Shown piece after piece: positions 1 through 7,854 of a stretch of 56,676 nt of DNA. The stretch lies in contig JBCDGH010000003.1 of assembly GCA_038751365.1 (NCBI GenBank), positions 1 through 56,676 of the forward strand. Reading direction: 5' to 3'. A model generated the notes under the pieces. The model was not told where the DNA came from. It worked only from the letters and a program-made list of their open reading frames with translations, and did no database searches. Positions within the stretch are counted from its first letter, which is position 1. Each line of letters opens with the position of its first letter. Source of the stretch: JBCDGH01 sp038751365. Lineage in GTDB: Bacteria; Patescibacteriota; JACMRA01. The translations under genes were made by a program, and so were the position numbers.

Positions 1-67
1 ACAATGTACTTACTTGTATAGACTTATACTTAAATCACACATAACCACATATGTCAAAAGATATAGT

Positions 68-96
68 TTGACCTATTACAATAGTTATGCTATACT
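68..96 (+). promoter_or_regulatory. Promoter of the orphan gene at 162
   Basis: A -35 box TTGACC (68-73), a 17-base spacer ending in an extended TGC, and a -10 box TATACT (91-96). This is close to the sigma-70 consensus. The predicted transcript starts near 102 and leaves a leader of about 60 bases before the ATG at 162. Confidence 0.65.
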
Positions 97-161
97 ACTG
101 TCAGCTTAGAAATTAACACAATTTCTAGCTAGGTTAAAATATATCTGGTTAAGTAGTAATA

Positions 162-464
162 ATGTCATACAATAATAAGTTGAGTACCGCTAAATCTGTA
201 ACTACAACATGGACTGAAGATCTTATTAGTCCGGAAACATTCCCAAGTATTGATGGTATTTTTAGCCTGATTAAATCCGGAGCTTCAATAGGTTCACCGC
301 ATGGAGAGCTTTATTTTTATTCGTTAGGAATTGAAGACGGAACTAGGCAAAAATATATAGTACATGGGAGAATCAAAGAAACATTCACTTATTTTAAAAT
401 TTTCATTGACTACCTTCACATTACTGGAAAGTTTACAACTTACCCCATAATAACTACAAAATGA
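162..464 (+). CDS. Hypothetical protein, 100 aa
   Basis: I do not recognise this protein. It is 100 residues with no signal peptide, membrane segment or cysteine pair. The middle (about residues 45-85) alternates hydrophobic and polar residues, with aromatic-rich stretches such as LYFYSLGIEDG and FKIFIDYLHI, suggesting a small mixed alpha/beta domain. A near-consensus promoter lies 66 bases upstream and two hairpins followed by T runs lie downstream, so it is probably a real single-gene transcript. It ends in TGA, one of several genes here that show UGA is a stop codon. It is divorced in strand and function from the enolase gene that follows. Confidence 0.6.
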   Translation: MSYNNKLSTAKSVTTTWTEDLISPETFPSIDGIFSLIKSGASIGSPHGELYFYSLGIEDGTRQKYIVHGRIKETFTYFKIFIDYLHITGKFTTYPIITTK

Positions 465-488
465 CTAACTAAATAATTTTAAACTACA

Positions 489-528
489 CTAACAAGTCGA
501 ACACCAAAACCCGTTCCTTGTTAGTTTT
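489..528 (+). terminator. First of two tandem hairpins after the orphan gene
   Basis: CTAACAAG (489-496) pairs with CTTGTTAG (517-524) across a 20-base loop and is followed by TTTT. The long loop makes it weaker than the next hairpin. Confidence 0.4.
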
Positions 529-535
529 CTCATCA

Positions 536-560
536 AACTATCTCTAAAGGATAGTTTTTT
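536..560 (+). terminator. Rho-independent terminator
   Basis: AACTATC (536-542) and GATAGTT (550-556) form a 7-bp stem with a 7-base loop, running straight into a T run ending at 560. It closes the transcript of the 162-464 gene. It also lies beyond the 3' end of eno and could act on both strands. Confidence 0.65.
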
Positions 561-619
561 GTTGTCTGGATTTCGATAAATTACTCTTTTTAACTGTTGC
601 AAGCACCAATACCACTCAG

Positions 620-1876
620 TTATAGGCTATCAAAAATATCAAGTAGTCTATTATATTTAGCTACTCGCTCTCCTCTTGCTGGCGCCCCCAACTTAATATA
701 CTCACTTTGAGAAGCAAAAGCCAAGTCACTAATAAAGTCGTCAACCGTTTCTCCACTTCGATGGCTAACTATAGTTATATAGTTATTATCCTTTGCTTTA
801 TTTATCATATCACAAGTTTCAAACACACTACCAATTTGATTGAGCTTAATTAGCACCCCGTTAGCTATACTGTGTTTTAGACCTAGGCTTTCGAATCTAC
901 TTGGACTAGTAACAAATAAGTCATCGCCAATCAAATGTAATTTAGAACCCAATTTTTGTGTAACTATCTCCCAACCTAATATATCATCTTCTGAATAACC
1001 ATCTTCTATGGACAATAAATGATGCTCGTCTAATAGCTCTCGATAAAAATCAGTTAAGCCAGCTTGGGAGTATTGCACTCCATCAACTGTATAAGTTTTG
1101 GTTTCTGAGTTATAGAATTCGTTAGCTGCTGCGTCTATTGCCAAACCAGTATCTAGAGAAGAATAGCCTGCTTGTTCAACACTTTGCTTAATTATTTGTA
1201 GAGCTTGCCTAGAATCTCGGAGTTTTGGAGCAAAACCACCCTCATCTCCTAAACTTATGCTCTGACCTTGAGATTTTAGAATATGCTTAAGGTTTTGATA
1301 AATTTCACTAGCTGCCTGAATGTCCTTATCTATCTGACCAGTATTTGGCACGACCATAAACTCTTGTATAGATAAACCACTATCGGCATGTACACCTCCA
1401 TTGATTACGTTGCACATTAGCTGTGGCATCTTAGAAGTACTTGGAAGTGAACTAAAGTATAGCCGCCTTAAATACTGCCATAACTCTAAACCAAAAAGAT
1501 TTGCAAAGGACCTGTGAACGGCCATAGATACAGCCAAGATTGCATTTGCACCTAAATTGTTTTTGTGCTCAGTTCCATCCAAAACCAAAATAAGCTGATC
1601 TACCTCTGCAGCGTCGCTAAAATCCCTATTTAGTATACGACTCAATATTACTGATTCAATATTATTCACTGCTTTATTAACACCCTTACCACCAAAGGCA
1701 TTTTCTCCATCTCTAAGCTCCAAAGCTTCGTGGGTACCAGTACTTGCTCCACTAGGAACGCTAGCTTTACCGACTACTTTACGACCTTTTTGATCCAAAA
1801 CGATAGTGCATTGAACTGTAGGTAAGCCTCTAGAATCTAAAATCCAGCGAGCATTGACTTCTGAAATAATTGCCAT
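620..1876 (-). CDS. eno: Enolase
   Basis: Converts 2-phosphoglycerate to phosphoenolpyruvate in lower glycolysis; cytosolic. At 418 aa it is slightly shorter than the usual 430 or so. Active-site residues are in place: E172 (IQEFMVVP), E212 (GDEGGFAP), metal ligands D248, E291 and D318 (GDDLFVTS), catalytic base K344 (LIKLNQIG), SHRS at 371-374, and K395. The metal motif reads SIEDGYSEDD instead of the common SIEDPFAEDD, a conservative change. There is no Shine-Dalgarno before the ATG. RecX and a glycosyltransferase lie upstream on the same strand; the 55-base gap to recX allows co-transcription, but no functional link is evident. Confidence 0.97.
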   Translation of the reverse strand: MAIISEVNARWILDSRGLPTVQCTIVLDQKGRKVVGKASVPSGASTGTHEALELRDGENAFGGKGVNKAVNNIESVILSRILNRDFSDAAEVDQLILVLDGTEHKNNLGANAILAVSMAVHRSFANLFGLELWQYLRRLYFSSLPSTSKMPQLMCNVINGGVHADSGLSIQEFMVVPNTGQIDKDIQAASEIYQNLKHILKSQGQSISLGDEGGFAPKLRDSRQALQIIKQSVEQAGYSSLDTGLAIDAAANEFYNSETKTYTVDGVQYSQAGLTDFYRELLDEHHLLSIEDGYSEDDILGWEIVTQKLGSKLHLIGDDLFVTSPSRFESLGLKHSIANGVLIKLNQIGSVFETCDMINKAKDNNYITIVSHRSGETVDDFISDLAFASQSEYIKLGAPARGERVAKYNRLLDIFDSL

Positions 1877-1931
1877 ATATAACTTTAGTTGAGGTTAAAC
1901 TAATGTCTATTTGAAGACCTTGTTTTACTGT

Positions 1932-2387
1932 TTAGTCAAGATATTTTTCAGCCCATAACTTAATAATTTCAAAAGGTTGATTAAAACCTTGAGACTGAAT
2001 AAACCTAGCTATTTTTTGCTTTTTCTGAACATCTAAGCTACTCCAAACAGAAACTCTATATTTGGTTGCAACTTTTTGCTTAAAGCTTGGGCTAGGTGAC
2101 AAATCATAAGACTGCAAAACATTTGAAATTACTTTTTCTGAGATTTTTCTAGCAGCAAGTTTATAATTTAACCAAACCTGACCTTTTAAGCCACGATAAC
2201 TTTCTACAATATTCTTAGCCATCCTTAAATCATCCAAGTATTTTATCGACTTTAGATTTTCAACCTCAACATAAATTTCATTGTCATCAAAGCCTTTGTA
2301 CATTGCTTTATCTATCAACTCTCGCTCAGAGTAATCTTTTTGACTAAGTAGATTTAGGAAATACTTTTTTATTCTCGAATGTGACAT
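1932..2387 (-). CDS. recX: RecX-family regulator of RecA
   Basis: RecX proteins bind the RecA filament and limit its extension. This 151-aa protein has the family pattern of repeated three-helix units: an N-terminal RIKKYFLNLLSQKDYSERELIDKAMYKGFDDNEI resembling the RecX opening (a-x-x-L-L-x-x-R-x-x-S-x-x-E-L), then YLDDLRMAKNIVESYRGLKGQVWLNYKLAARKIS, where family members have D-x-x-x-A..R.....G...l...L..KGi. Its ATG overlaps the stop codon of the upstream glycosyltransferase (TAATG at 2385-2389), so the two are translationally coupled. It lies about 32 kb from recA, whereas many bacteria have recX next to recA. Confidence 0.75.
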   Translation of the reverse strand: MSHSRIKKYFLNLLSQKDYSERELIDKAMYKGFDDNEIYVEVENLKSIKYLDDLRMAKNIVESYRGLKGQVWLNYKLAARKISEKVISNVLQSYDLSPSPSFKQKVATKYRVSVWSSLDVQKKQKIARFIQSQGFNQPFEIIKLWAEKYLD

Positions 2388-3562
2388 TAAAAACCAATTA
2401 ATTTTTCAAATTCTTCATAAAAAGTACTAGGAGAAAATTTTAGACTACTTTCTCTTATTGCTTGTACATCCCAACCACTTTTATTTTCAAACTTAAGCAT
2501 AGCTTCAACTAAACTACTAACACTCTGTTCCTCAAAAAATACACCATTTAAATCGTCTACCAGGTATTCTAAAGCTCCACCAGCTTTGTAAGCTATTACA
2601 GGAACACCACTTGCAAAAGACTCAATAGGGGCTATACCCGCATCTTCTTTACCTGGAAATAAAAAGGCTTTAGATTTTCTGAATAGCTCAGCACACTCGT
2701 CGTTAGTAGTACGACCTAGAAACTCAACTAGGTTTCTTTTTGAGGGATTTTGCGATTCAAAATCAGCTACTATTCTTTTGAGATCGTTCATTTCTTTTGG
2801 AAAACCAGTTTGACCACTAATTTTTAAACGCCTTCCTAATTGTAAACAAGCTAAAATAGCCAGATCAATCCTTTTATGAAAACTAATACGCCCATGGCAA
2901 AAGTAAAATTCTTCAGCGTTTACTGCAGGTTCGCGTGAAAGGTTTAAAAATCTATCTATTTCAGTAGGGGGATAGATATGTATTGATTCAGTCTTGTAAA
3001 CCTCCTTAATCATACTGCTTACAAACTTAGAGTTACCAACCCAAATCGCTCCAATTTGGTTCAAATAACTAACAGCCCTTAAGTCCATCCACTTTAGCCA
3101 AAAAGTAAACAGAGGGATAACAAGTCTATAAATTTTACTTAGGCTGTTATGATCTATTTCTGTGACTAATCCATGCAAAAATCGGGTAGGTGAGTGGCAG
3201 TAGTGTATGATTCGACTACAATTTTCATACCTAACATTTTTAGCACAATAAGTAGAGCTCATGACAACTACCTGATAGTTTTTAACCACTTTAGCTGACA
3301 TTACTAACGGATACAGCCAAAAAAGATGTTTAAAAAATTTTAACAGTGGCTTATACCTAAACACATGTTGTAGCCAAGTAGTATGCACTCTACCTTCAGC
3401 AAAAGCTTGTGAGAGTACCTCCGAAGATTTAAATTTATCTTCAACAAATATGGATGTGTGGATGTGTGCGTAAGGATATTTCTGTAAAAACTTTTCAACC
3501 ACTTTCTCTGCCCCACCAAACTGAAAGAAATAATCGTGTACTAGAGCAATTTTTTGTTCCAT
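2387..3562 (-). CDS. Glycosyltransferase family 4
   Basis: A 391-aa GT-B fold glycosyltransferase. The N-terminal domain starts IALVHDYFFQFGGAEKVVEKF, the typical GT4 opening with the GGAE loop. The C-terminal domain has the nucleotide-sugar motif GKEDAGIAPIESFASGVPVIAYKAGGALEYL, the E(x7)E-like block of family GT4. It probably adds a sugar from an NDP-sugar donor to a surface glycan or lipid at the inner membrane face; the substrate cannot be told. It shares a TAATG stop/start with recX downstream. There are no other glycan genes beside it; a GT2 enzyme lies at 46.5 kb. Confidence 0.85.
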   Translation of the reverse strand: MEQKIALVHDYFFQFGGAEKVVEKFLQKYPYAHIHTSIFVEDKFKSSEVLSQAFAEGRVHTTWLQHVFRYKPLLKFFKHLFWLYPLVMSAKVVKNYQVVVMSSTYCAKNVRYENCSRIIHYCHSPTRFLHGLVTEIDHNSLSKIYRLVIPLFTFWLKWMDLRAVSYLNQIGAIWVGNSKFVSSMIKEVYKTESIHIYPPTEIDRFLNLSREPAVNAEEFYFCHGRISFHKRIDLAILACLQLGRRLKISGQTGFPKEMNDLKRIVADFESQNPSKRNLVEFLGRTTNDECAELFRKSKAFLFPGKEDAGIAPIESFASGVPVIAYKAGGALEYLVDDLNGVFFEEQSVSSLVEAMLKFENKSGWDVQAIRESSLKFSPSTFYEEFEKLIGF

Positions 3563-3649
3563 ATTAATCTACTTATTAAGTTAAGCTTATACATTTTATA
3601 AAAGGTGGCAAACAAAAATTACCCTACTGGGCAATATTTAACATACCTG

Positions 3650-3726
3650 TGGCGGGACTGACCGGATTCGAACCGGCGACCTCCGCCGTGACAGGGCGGC
3701 GCTCTAACCATCTGAGCTACAATCCC
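3650..3726 (-). tRNA. tRNA-Asp (GTC)
   Basis: A 77-nt cloverleaf with anticodon loop CTGTCAC, a 7-bp acceptor stem (GGGATTG with CAGTCCC, one G-U pair), discriminator G73 as expected for Asp, and an encoded CCA end. It lies 71 bases downstream of the initiator tRNA on the same strand, so the two are probably one transcript. Confidence 0.95.
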
Positions 3727-3797
3727 AACTATTTTTTATTTATATTATACGTATTTTACGATTAATATATCTAAATTAAGGTATCTATATTTGTTTA

Positions 3798-3873
3798 TGG
3801 TGGCGGGACCAGGACTCGAACCTGGAACCTCCTGGTTATGAGCCAGGTGAGCTGCCAATTACTCTATCCCGCG
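3798..3873 (-). tRNA. Initiator tRNA-fMet (CAT)
   Basis: A 76-nt tRNA with anticodon loop CTCATAA, A73 and an encoded CCA. Two features mark it as initiator and not elongator Met or Ile2: an unpaired first position and a purine-pyrimidine pair A11:T24. It departs from the usual bacterial initiator in two places. The 1:72 mismatch is CxC instead of CxA. The anticodon stem (CCTGG/CCAGG) has T29:A41 followed by G30:C40 and G31:C39, so one of the three hallmark G:C pairs is lost. All other stems pair normally, so it looks functional. Confidence 0.9.
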
Positions 3874-3895
3874 TTAGTGAAGCTGTACTTAGTGT

Positions 3896-3924
3896 TTATT
3901 GTTTAATTTAAGTTGTTTTGTCAA
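3896..3924 (-). promoter_or_regulatory. Likely promoter of the tRNA-fMet/tRNA-Asp unit
   Basis: A perfect TTGACA (complement of 3919-3924) sits about 45 bases upstream of tRNA-fMet. The -10 at 17-base spacing is CAATAA, which is weak. The -35 lies inside the inverted repeat TTGTCAAGACAA and is 11 bases from the opposing TTGACA (3936-3941) that faces rpsG. Confidence 0.45.
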
Positions 3925-3935
3925 GACAACAAAAC

Positions 3936-3977
3936 TTGACATTCTAACGATAATAAAGTTATTAGTTCTAATATACT
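3936..3977 (+). promoter_or_regulatory. Promoter region of rpsG
   Basis: There is a perfect TTGACA at 3936-3941, but no good -10 at normal spacing. A TATACT at 3972-3977 lies only 11 bases before the rpsG ATG and could give a nearly leaderless transcript. I cannot decide which element is used. Confidence 0.35.
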
Positions 3978-3987
3978 ATATTAACCT

Positions 3988-4479
3988 ATGGCAAGAAGAA
4001 AAAGAGTACTAAAGCGACCAACTATATTACCAGACAAAACCTATGGAAGTGTCTTAATATCCAGATTGATTAATCGCTTAATGTGGGATGGTAAAAAGAC
4101 TATCGCCAACAGAATAGCCATAAAAGCGATCACCGAAGCCAGTGAAGAACTACAAATAGCTCCCTTAGAGGTAATTGAGACTGCAGTAAGTAATGTACAG
4201 CCTAGAGTAGAGGTTAAAGCAATGAGGGTCGGAGGTGCTAGTTATCAGGTGCCCATGGAGCCATACCCAGCTAGATCGTTAAGATTAGGTCTAACATGGA
4301 TAGTTAATTCTGCTAGAAACATAAAGGGTAAGCCAATGGATCAAAAGCTTAAGCAGATACTTATAGACTCTTATAAGGGGGAGGGTCCGGCTATCGCTAA
4401 AAGAAATTCAGTACACCAAACTGCAGCTGGAAACAAGGCTTTCGCTCACTTAGCATCTAGAATAGGTAGAAAGAGATAA
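3988..4479 (+). CDS. rpsG: 30S ribosomal protein S7
   Basis: Binds the 3' major domain of 16S rRNA and nucleates assembly of the 30S head. It is 163 aa, close to the family norm, with the conserved MARRKR start, the lMW-DGKK block (residues 32-37) and the highly conserved EVKAMRVGGASYQVPMEP segment around residues 75-92. In most bacteria it is in the str operon (rpsL-rpsG-fusA-tuf). Here it stands alone between a tRNA pair and transketolase, both on the other strand. No Shine-Dalgarno precedes its ATG. Confidence 0.97.
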   Translation: MARRKRVLKRPTILPDKTYGSVLISRLINRLMWDGKKTIANRIAIKAITEASEELQIAPLEVIETAVSNVQPRVEVKAMRVGGASYQVPMEPYPARSLRLGLTWIVNSARNIKGKPMDQKLKQILIDSYKGEGPAIAKRNSVHQTAAGNKAFAHLASRIGRKR

Positions 4480-4648
4480 TTGGGAACTTAATTTAGTAAT
4501 TTTTAGGCTTTTGACGAACCAATTCACACAAAGGATAGTATAGATTCCCTTCCAAAACCAGCACTTTCCACTACCGAATGTACACTTTTAGACTAGCTCA
4601 TAAGTAAGCAATGACACGAATTTGGTACCCAGATTATATACGTTACAG

Positions 4649-6496
4649 TTAGTTTATAGTTTTGATAACCAAATCTACAATAGCCTGACTATCTATCTCT
4701 TCATATTTCAGAAGCTCTTCTGGAGTGCCACTTCTAGGCATTTTTCGAACTGATAAAGATTGTGTAGGTATCAAAATACCTTCTTCAGCTAAAGCTTCAG
4801 TAACAGCACCAAAAATACCTCCTTGTAAATAATGATCCTCTACTACAATTATTGATTTAGTATCGGCAGAGATTTGTCTAAGCATAGACTTATCCACAGG
4901 TTTTACACAATATAAATCAACTACTCTGATAGTTATTCCTTGATCTTTTAGTTGATCATAGGCTTTCAAAGACTCGTGCAATGTAATACCTGCACCAATT
5001 ACTGTTACTATATCTTTTGTTGACTGCCTTAAAATCTTGCTACCACTAACCACAAATTCCTCATTATTTTCATATATAATCGGTGTTTCAGCCCTAGTAG
5101 TCCTAATATAGACATTTCCAGTTAAATTTGCTGCCTCAGAAACTATCTTCTCAGTCGAAACTGCGTCTGATGGGTAAAAAACCACCATATTAGAAATAGC
5201 GCGCATCATTGCAATATCTTCTAAAGCCATTTGAGAAGAGCCATCTACTCCGATAGAGACGCCTGCATGAGAGCCAACAAATTTTATATTAGAGCCTGAA
5301 TACTGACTCATTCTTATTTGATCATAGGCTCTGCTAAAAAAGGCAGCAAAAGTAGATATAAATGGTATTTTACCTCTTCTAGCTAACCCCAAAGCAGCTC
5401 CTACCATATTTTGCTCAGCTATAAACATCTCAAAAAATCTCATGGGGAATTTATCTCTAAAAATACTGGCAAAAGTAGAGTTACTAGTCTCAGCATCTAG
5501 GGCAACCACTTCCGAGACAGTATCTCCAAGCTTAGCCAAGCTTTGACCATAGGCTTTTCTAGTGGCAATCATATCGCCTAATGAATAATTACTAGTAGGC
5601 AGTTGTTGTACATCTGAAACATGTGTTTTTACCCATCTTATATTGTTTGGGTGGCTTACTTCACCTATTAAATTAGTGTCCACATCACCCAGCTCGGCTA
5701 TAGCCTGCTCGTATTTATCCTGACTTAAGGCTTTTCCATGCCAATTATCTTTATCCTCAAGAAAACTAATCCCACTACCTTTCAGGGTTTTTGCTATTAT
5801 CATTTTAGGCTTGTCTGTAGTTGATTCTAAAATTGAAACTAGTACATTTCCAATTGCTTCAAAATTATGACCATCAACAACATATGATTCCCAATCAAAA
5901 GACTCACATTTAAGCTTATAGTTATCAAGATTCCAGCCGTCAATAGTTTGACCACGTTGACCCAGTCTATTCACATCGATAATTCCAATTAAATTATTTA
6001 GTTTGTAGTGACTAGCTATATGCATAGATTCCCAAACCGACCCTTCAGCAACCTCACTATCCCCTAAAAGTACATAAGTATTGTAATCTAAACTTTCATG
6101 CTTGGCATTCAGAGCCATACCCAATCCGATAGCAAGTCCTTGTCCTAAAGAGCCAGTTGCAGCTTCTGTAAACGGGAATTCCATAGTAGGGTGACCCTCT
6201 AGCTGACTCCCAAATTTTCTAAGAGTCACTAGCTCTTCTTGACTAAGCATTCCAGCTGCTGAGTAAAGAGAATAAAGTAAAGGCGCAGCGTGACCCTTAC
6301 TAAAAATAAGTCGGTCATTATTTTCATAATTTGGATCATCAAGTTGAGTCCTAAAATACCCTCCAAACATTAAAACAGTCATTATATCTGCTGCTGATAA
6401 AGACGAAGTAGGATGACCAGAACCAGCTACTGTTGTGGATTTCAAAATATTGTAACGAATTAGCTTGGCTATTTCTTTAAGGTTGTTTTCAGGCAT
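4649..6496 (-). CDS. tkt: Transketolase
   Basis: Thiamine-diphosphate enzyme of the non-oxidative pentose phosphate pathway that moves two-carbon ketol units between sugar phosphates. It is a single 615-aa chain, a little shorter than the usual 650-670, and not split into two subunits as in some archaea. The N-terminal TPP domain has KGHAAPLLYSLY, and GDSEVAEGSVWE followed by NLIGIIDVNRLGQ as the metal/TPP signature. The pyrimidine domain has FEMFIAEQNMVGAALGLA with the catalytic Glu, and the C-terminal domain ends near residue 615. With RpiB at 17.2 kb it suggests a partial pentose phosphate route for ribose-5-phosphate supply. The next gene, at 6766, is divergent. Confidence 0.95.
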   Translation of the reverse strand: MPENNLKEIAKLIRYNILKSTTVAGSGHPTSSLSAADIMTVLMFGGYFRTQLDDPNYENNDRLIFSKGHAAPLLYSLYSAAGMLSQEELVTLRKFGSQLEGHPTMEFPFTEAATGSLGQGLAIGLGMALNAKHESLDYNTYVLLGDSEVAEGSVWESMHIASHYKLNNLIGIIDVNRLGQRGQTIDGWNLDNYKLKCESFDWESYVVDGHNFEAIGNVLVSILESTTDKPKMIIAKTLKGSGISFLEDKDNWHGKALSQDKYEQAIAELGDVDTNLIGEVSHPNNIRWVKTHVSDVQQLPTSNYSLGDMIATRKAYGQSLAKLGDTVSEVVALDAETSNSTFASIFRDKFPMRFFEMFIAEQNMVGAALGLARRGKIPFISTFAAFFSRAYDQIRMSQYSGSNIKFVGSHAGVSIGVDGSSQMALEDIAMMRAISNMVVFYPSDAVSTEKIVSEAANLTGNVYIRTTRAETPIIYENNEEFVVSGSKILRQSTKDIVTVIGAGITLHESLKAYDQLKDQGITIRVVDLYCVKPVDKSMLRQISADTKSIIVVEDHYLQGGIFGAVTEALAEEGILIPTQSLSVRKMPRSGTPEELLKYEEIDSQAIVDLVIKTIN

Positions 6497-6692
6497 TATT
6501 ATGAGTTTTAGTTTCTAAATTATAATTAGTCATTTATACAATACGGCATTTCGTCAAATTGATTCTATAAAATAGTTACTTTGTAGAAATCCTTTACTTC
6601 AAAAACTACGAAAGTTTCTCAAATTAGCTATGGCTAGACTCCAGCTATGAAAATGAGGTGAAAATGTTTCTATATAGTCGAAAATAAATTTT

Positions 6693-6721
6693 TTGCTTTA
6701 GATGAATAATTATGCTATAAT
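6693..6721 (+). promoter_or_regulatory. Promoter of the GNAT gene
   Basis: TTGCTT (6693-6698), a 17-base spacer, extended TGC, and TATAAT (6716-6721). The predicted start near 6728 lies downstream of the ATG at 6724. This argues that translation begins at the ATG at 6766. Confidence 0.65.
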
Positions 6722-6765
6722 TAATGCATTACTATTCTTATTTCATCATAAGGACAAGACTTATT

Positions 6766-7854
6766 ATGTACAATACACACGAAAATATCCATAATCGTAA
6801 AAGATTAGAAAAAAATGAAAACTTTATAGCTGATGTCAGATCTGAAAATGAGATAAGTAGTGTTGAAGGAGGGCTAAACACGCACTTTAAAAGATACAAA
6901 TTTGCTGGTGAAGATTTCACACTATCCTTATTCGAAAGAGCTGATAAAAAGTTTTTCGAATTGAATAATGATTTTAAGGGTGAACAGAGAATTTGTATCA
7001 GAGGTTTTGTACCTTTAGATTCATCACTAAATATTAATGATGTACTAAACACTGCACTTTTTAGAGGATACAAGATAGATTATTTTTTCAGGTCACCGTA
7101 TATAGATGACAAAAATGTTCATCGTGATGGTTTTGTACTTCTTGTATCTAAGAATGGACCTAAAAGATCAAAACTCTCGGAAAAAGATTCAAAAAGGGAA
7201 GTGACTGCTGATAAGCTAAAAAGAGTTAGAAGAGAAGCGGAAATAAATTATTCTCTACCTGATGGTATGACTTGTGTTGGGCTAAATACTGAAAGTAAGC
7301 TAACTTTTCCACAAATAAAGCAGCTTACCAAACAATGGAAGGAAACATTTAATCCTGGTTACAATTTTAAAAAAGTTCTTGATATAGTAAATGATGAAAA
7401 TGTACCCAAAGCATTTATTTTAAACAAAGAAGGGGAACTAATTGCTGGTGCAATGGCTGAAATTGATAGCTATGGAAACTTTGAGATAACTGAACTATTC
7501 TCTAAAAGCAAGGAGTTTAGTATAATACCTAAGTATTTAATACACAGTTTAACAAATTATATTAAAACCAATTATCCTAGAAATCGAATATACATGGAAG
7601 CAAACACTTCTTCGTCAATGCCTTTGATAGGTGCAAAACTAGGTTTTACAGATCCAGTAAGCGTAACAGGAAATTATGAAGAAAACATAATTGATAATCA
7701 GTTTAGCAGTATTGAGAACGGAAAAATTGAGTCTAATGTGATAATAAAGAATAAAGATGAAGAATTATTCAAAAATTTTCTTTTTCTACAGCAAGAAATA
7801 AATTCTAAAACATTTGCACCTTCAAAAATTAACAAAACACCAGATACTACTTAG
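6766..7854 (+). CDS. Two-domain protein with a GNAT-like C-terminal half
   Basis: I chose the ATG at 6766 (MYNTHENIHN), not 6724, because the promoter -10 ends at 6721; this gives 362 aa. The first 170 or so residues match nothing I know. The second half reads like a GNAT acyltransferase: PKAFILNKEGELIAGAMAEI forms the beta2-beta4 hairpin, FEITELFSKSKEFSIIPKYLIHSLTNYI resembles the acetyl-CoA binding strand and helix, and IYMEANTSSSMPLIGAKLGFTD is the typical closing strand-helix-'lGF' signature. Substrate unknown. It converges on the HTH-methyltransferase gene, overlapping it by 8 bases, which hints at a linked pair. GNAT assignment is moderate. Confidence 0.6.
   Translation: MYNTHENIHNRKRLEKNENFIADVRSENEISSVEGGLNTHFKRYKFAGEDFTLSLFERADKKFFELNNDFKGEQRICIRGFVPLDSSLNINDVLNTALFRGYKIDYFFRSPYIDDKNVHRDGFVLLVSKNGPKRSKLSEKDSKREVTADKLKRVRREAEINYSLPDGMTCVGLNTESKLTFPQIKQLTKQWKETFNPGYNFKKVLDIVNDENVPKAFILNKEGELIAGAMAEIDSYGNFEITELFSKSKEFSIIPKYLIHSLTNYIKTNYPRNRIYMEANTSSSMPLIGAKLGFTDPVSVTGNYEENIIDNQFSSIENGKIESNVIIKNKDEELFKNFLFLQQEINSKTFAPSKINKTPDTT

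Noticed and set aside
6724..6765. N-terminal extension of the GNAT gene starting at 6724
   Set aside because: The promoter -10 box ends at 6721, so the ATG at 6724 would not be in the transcript.
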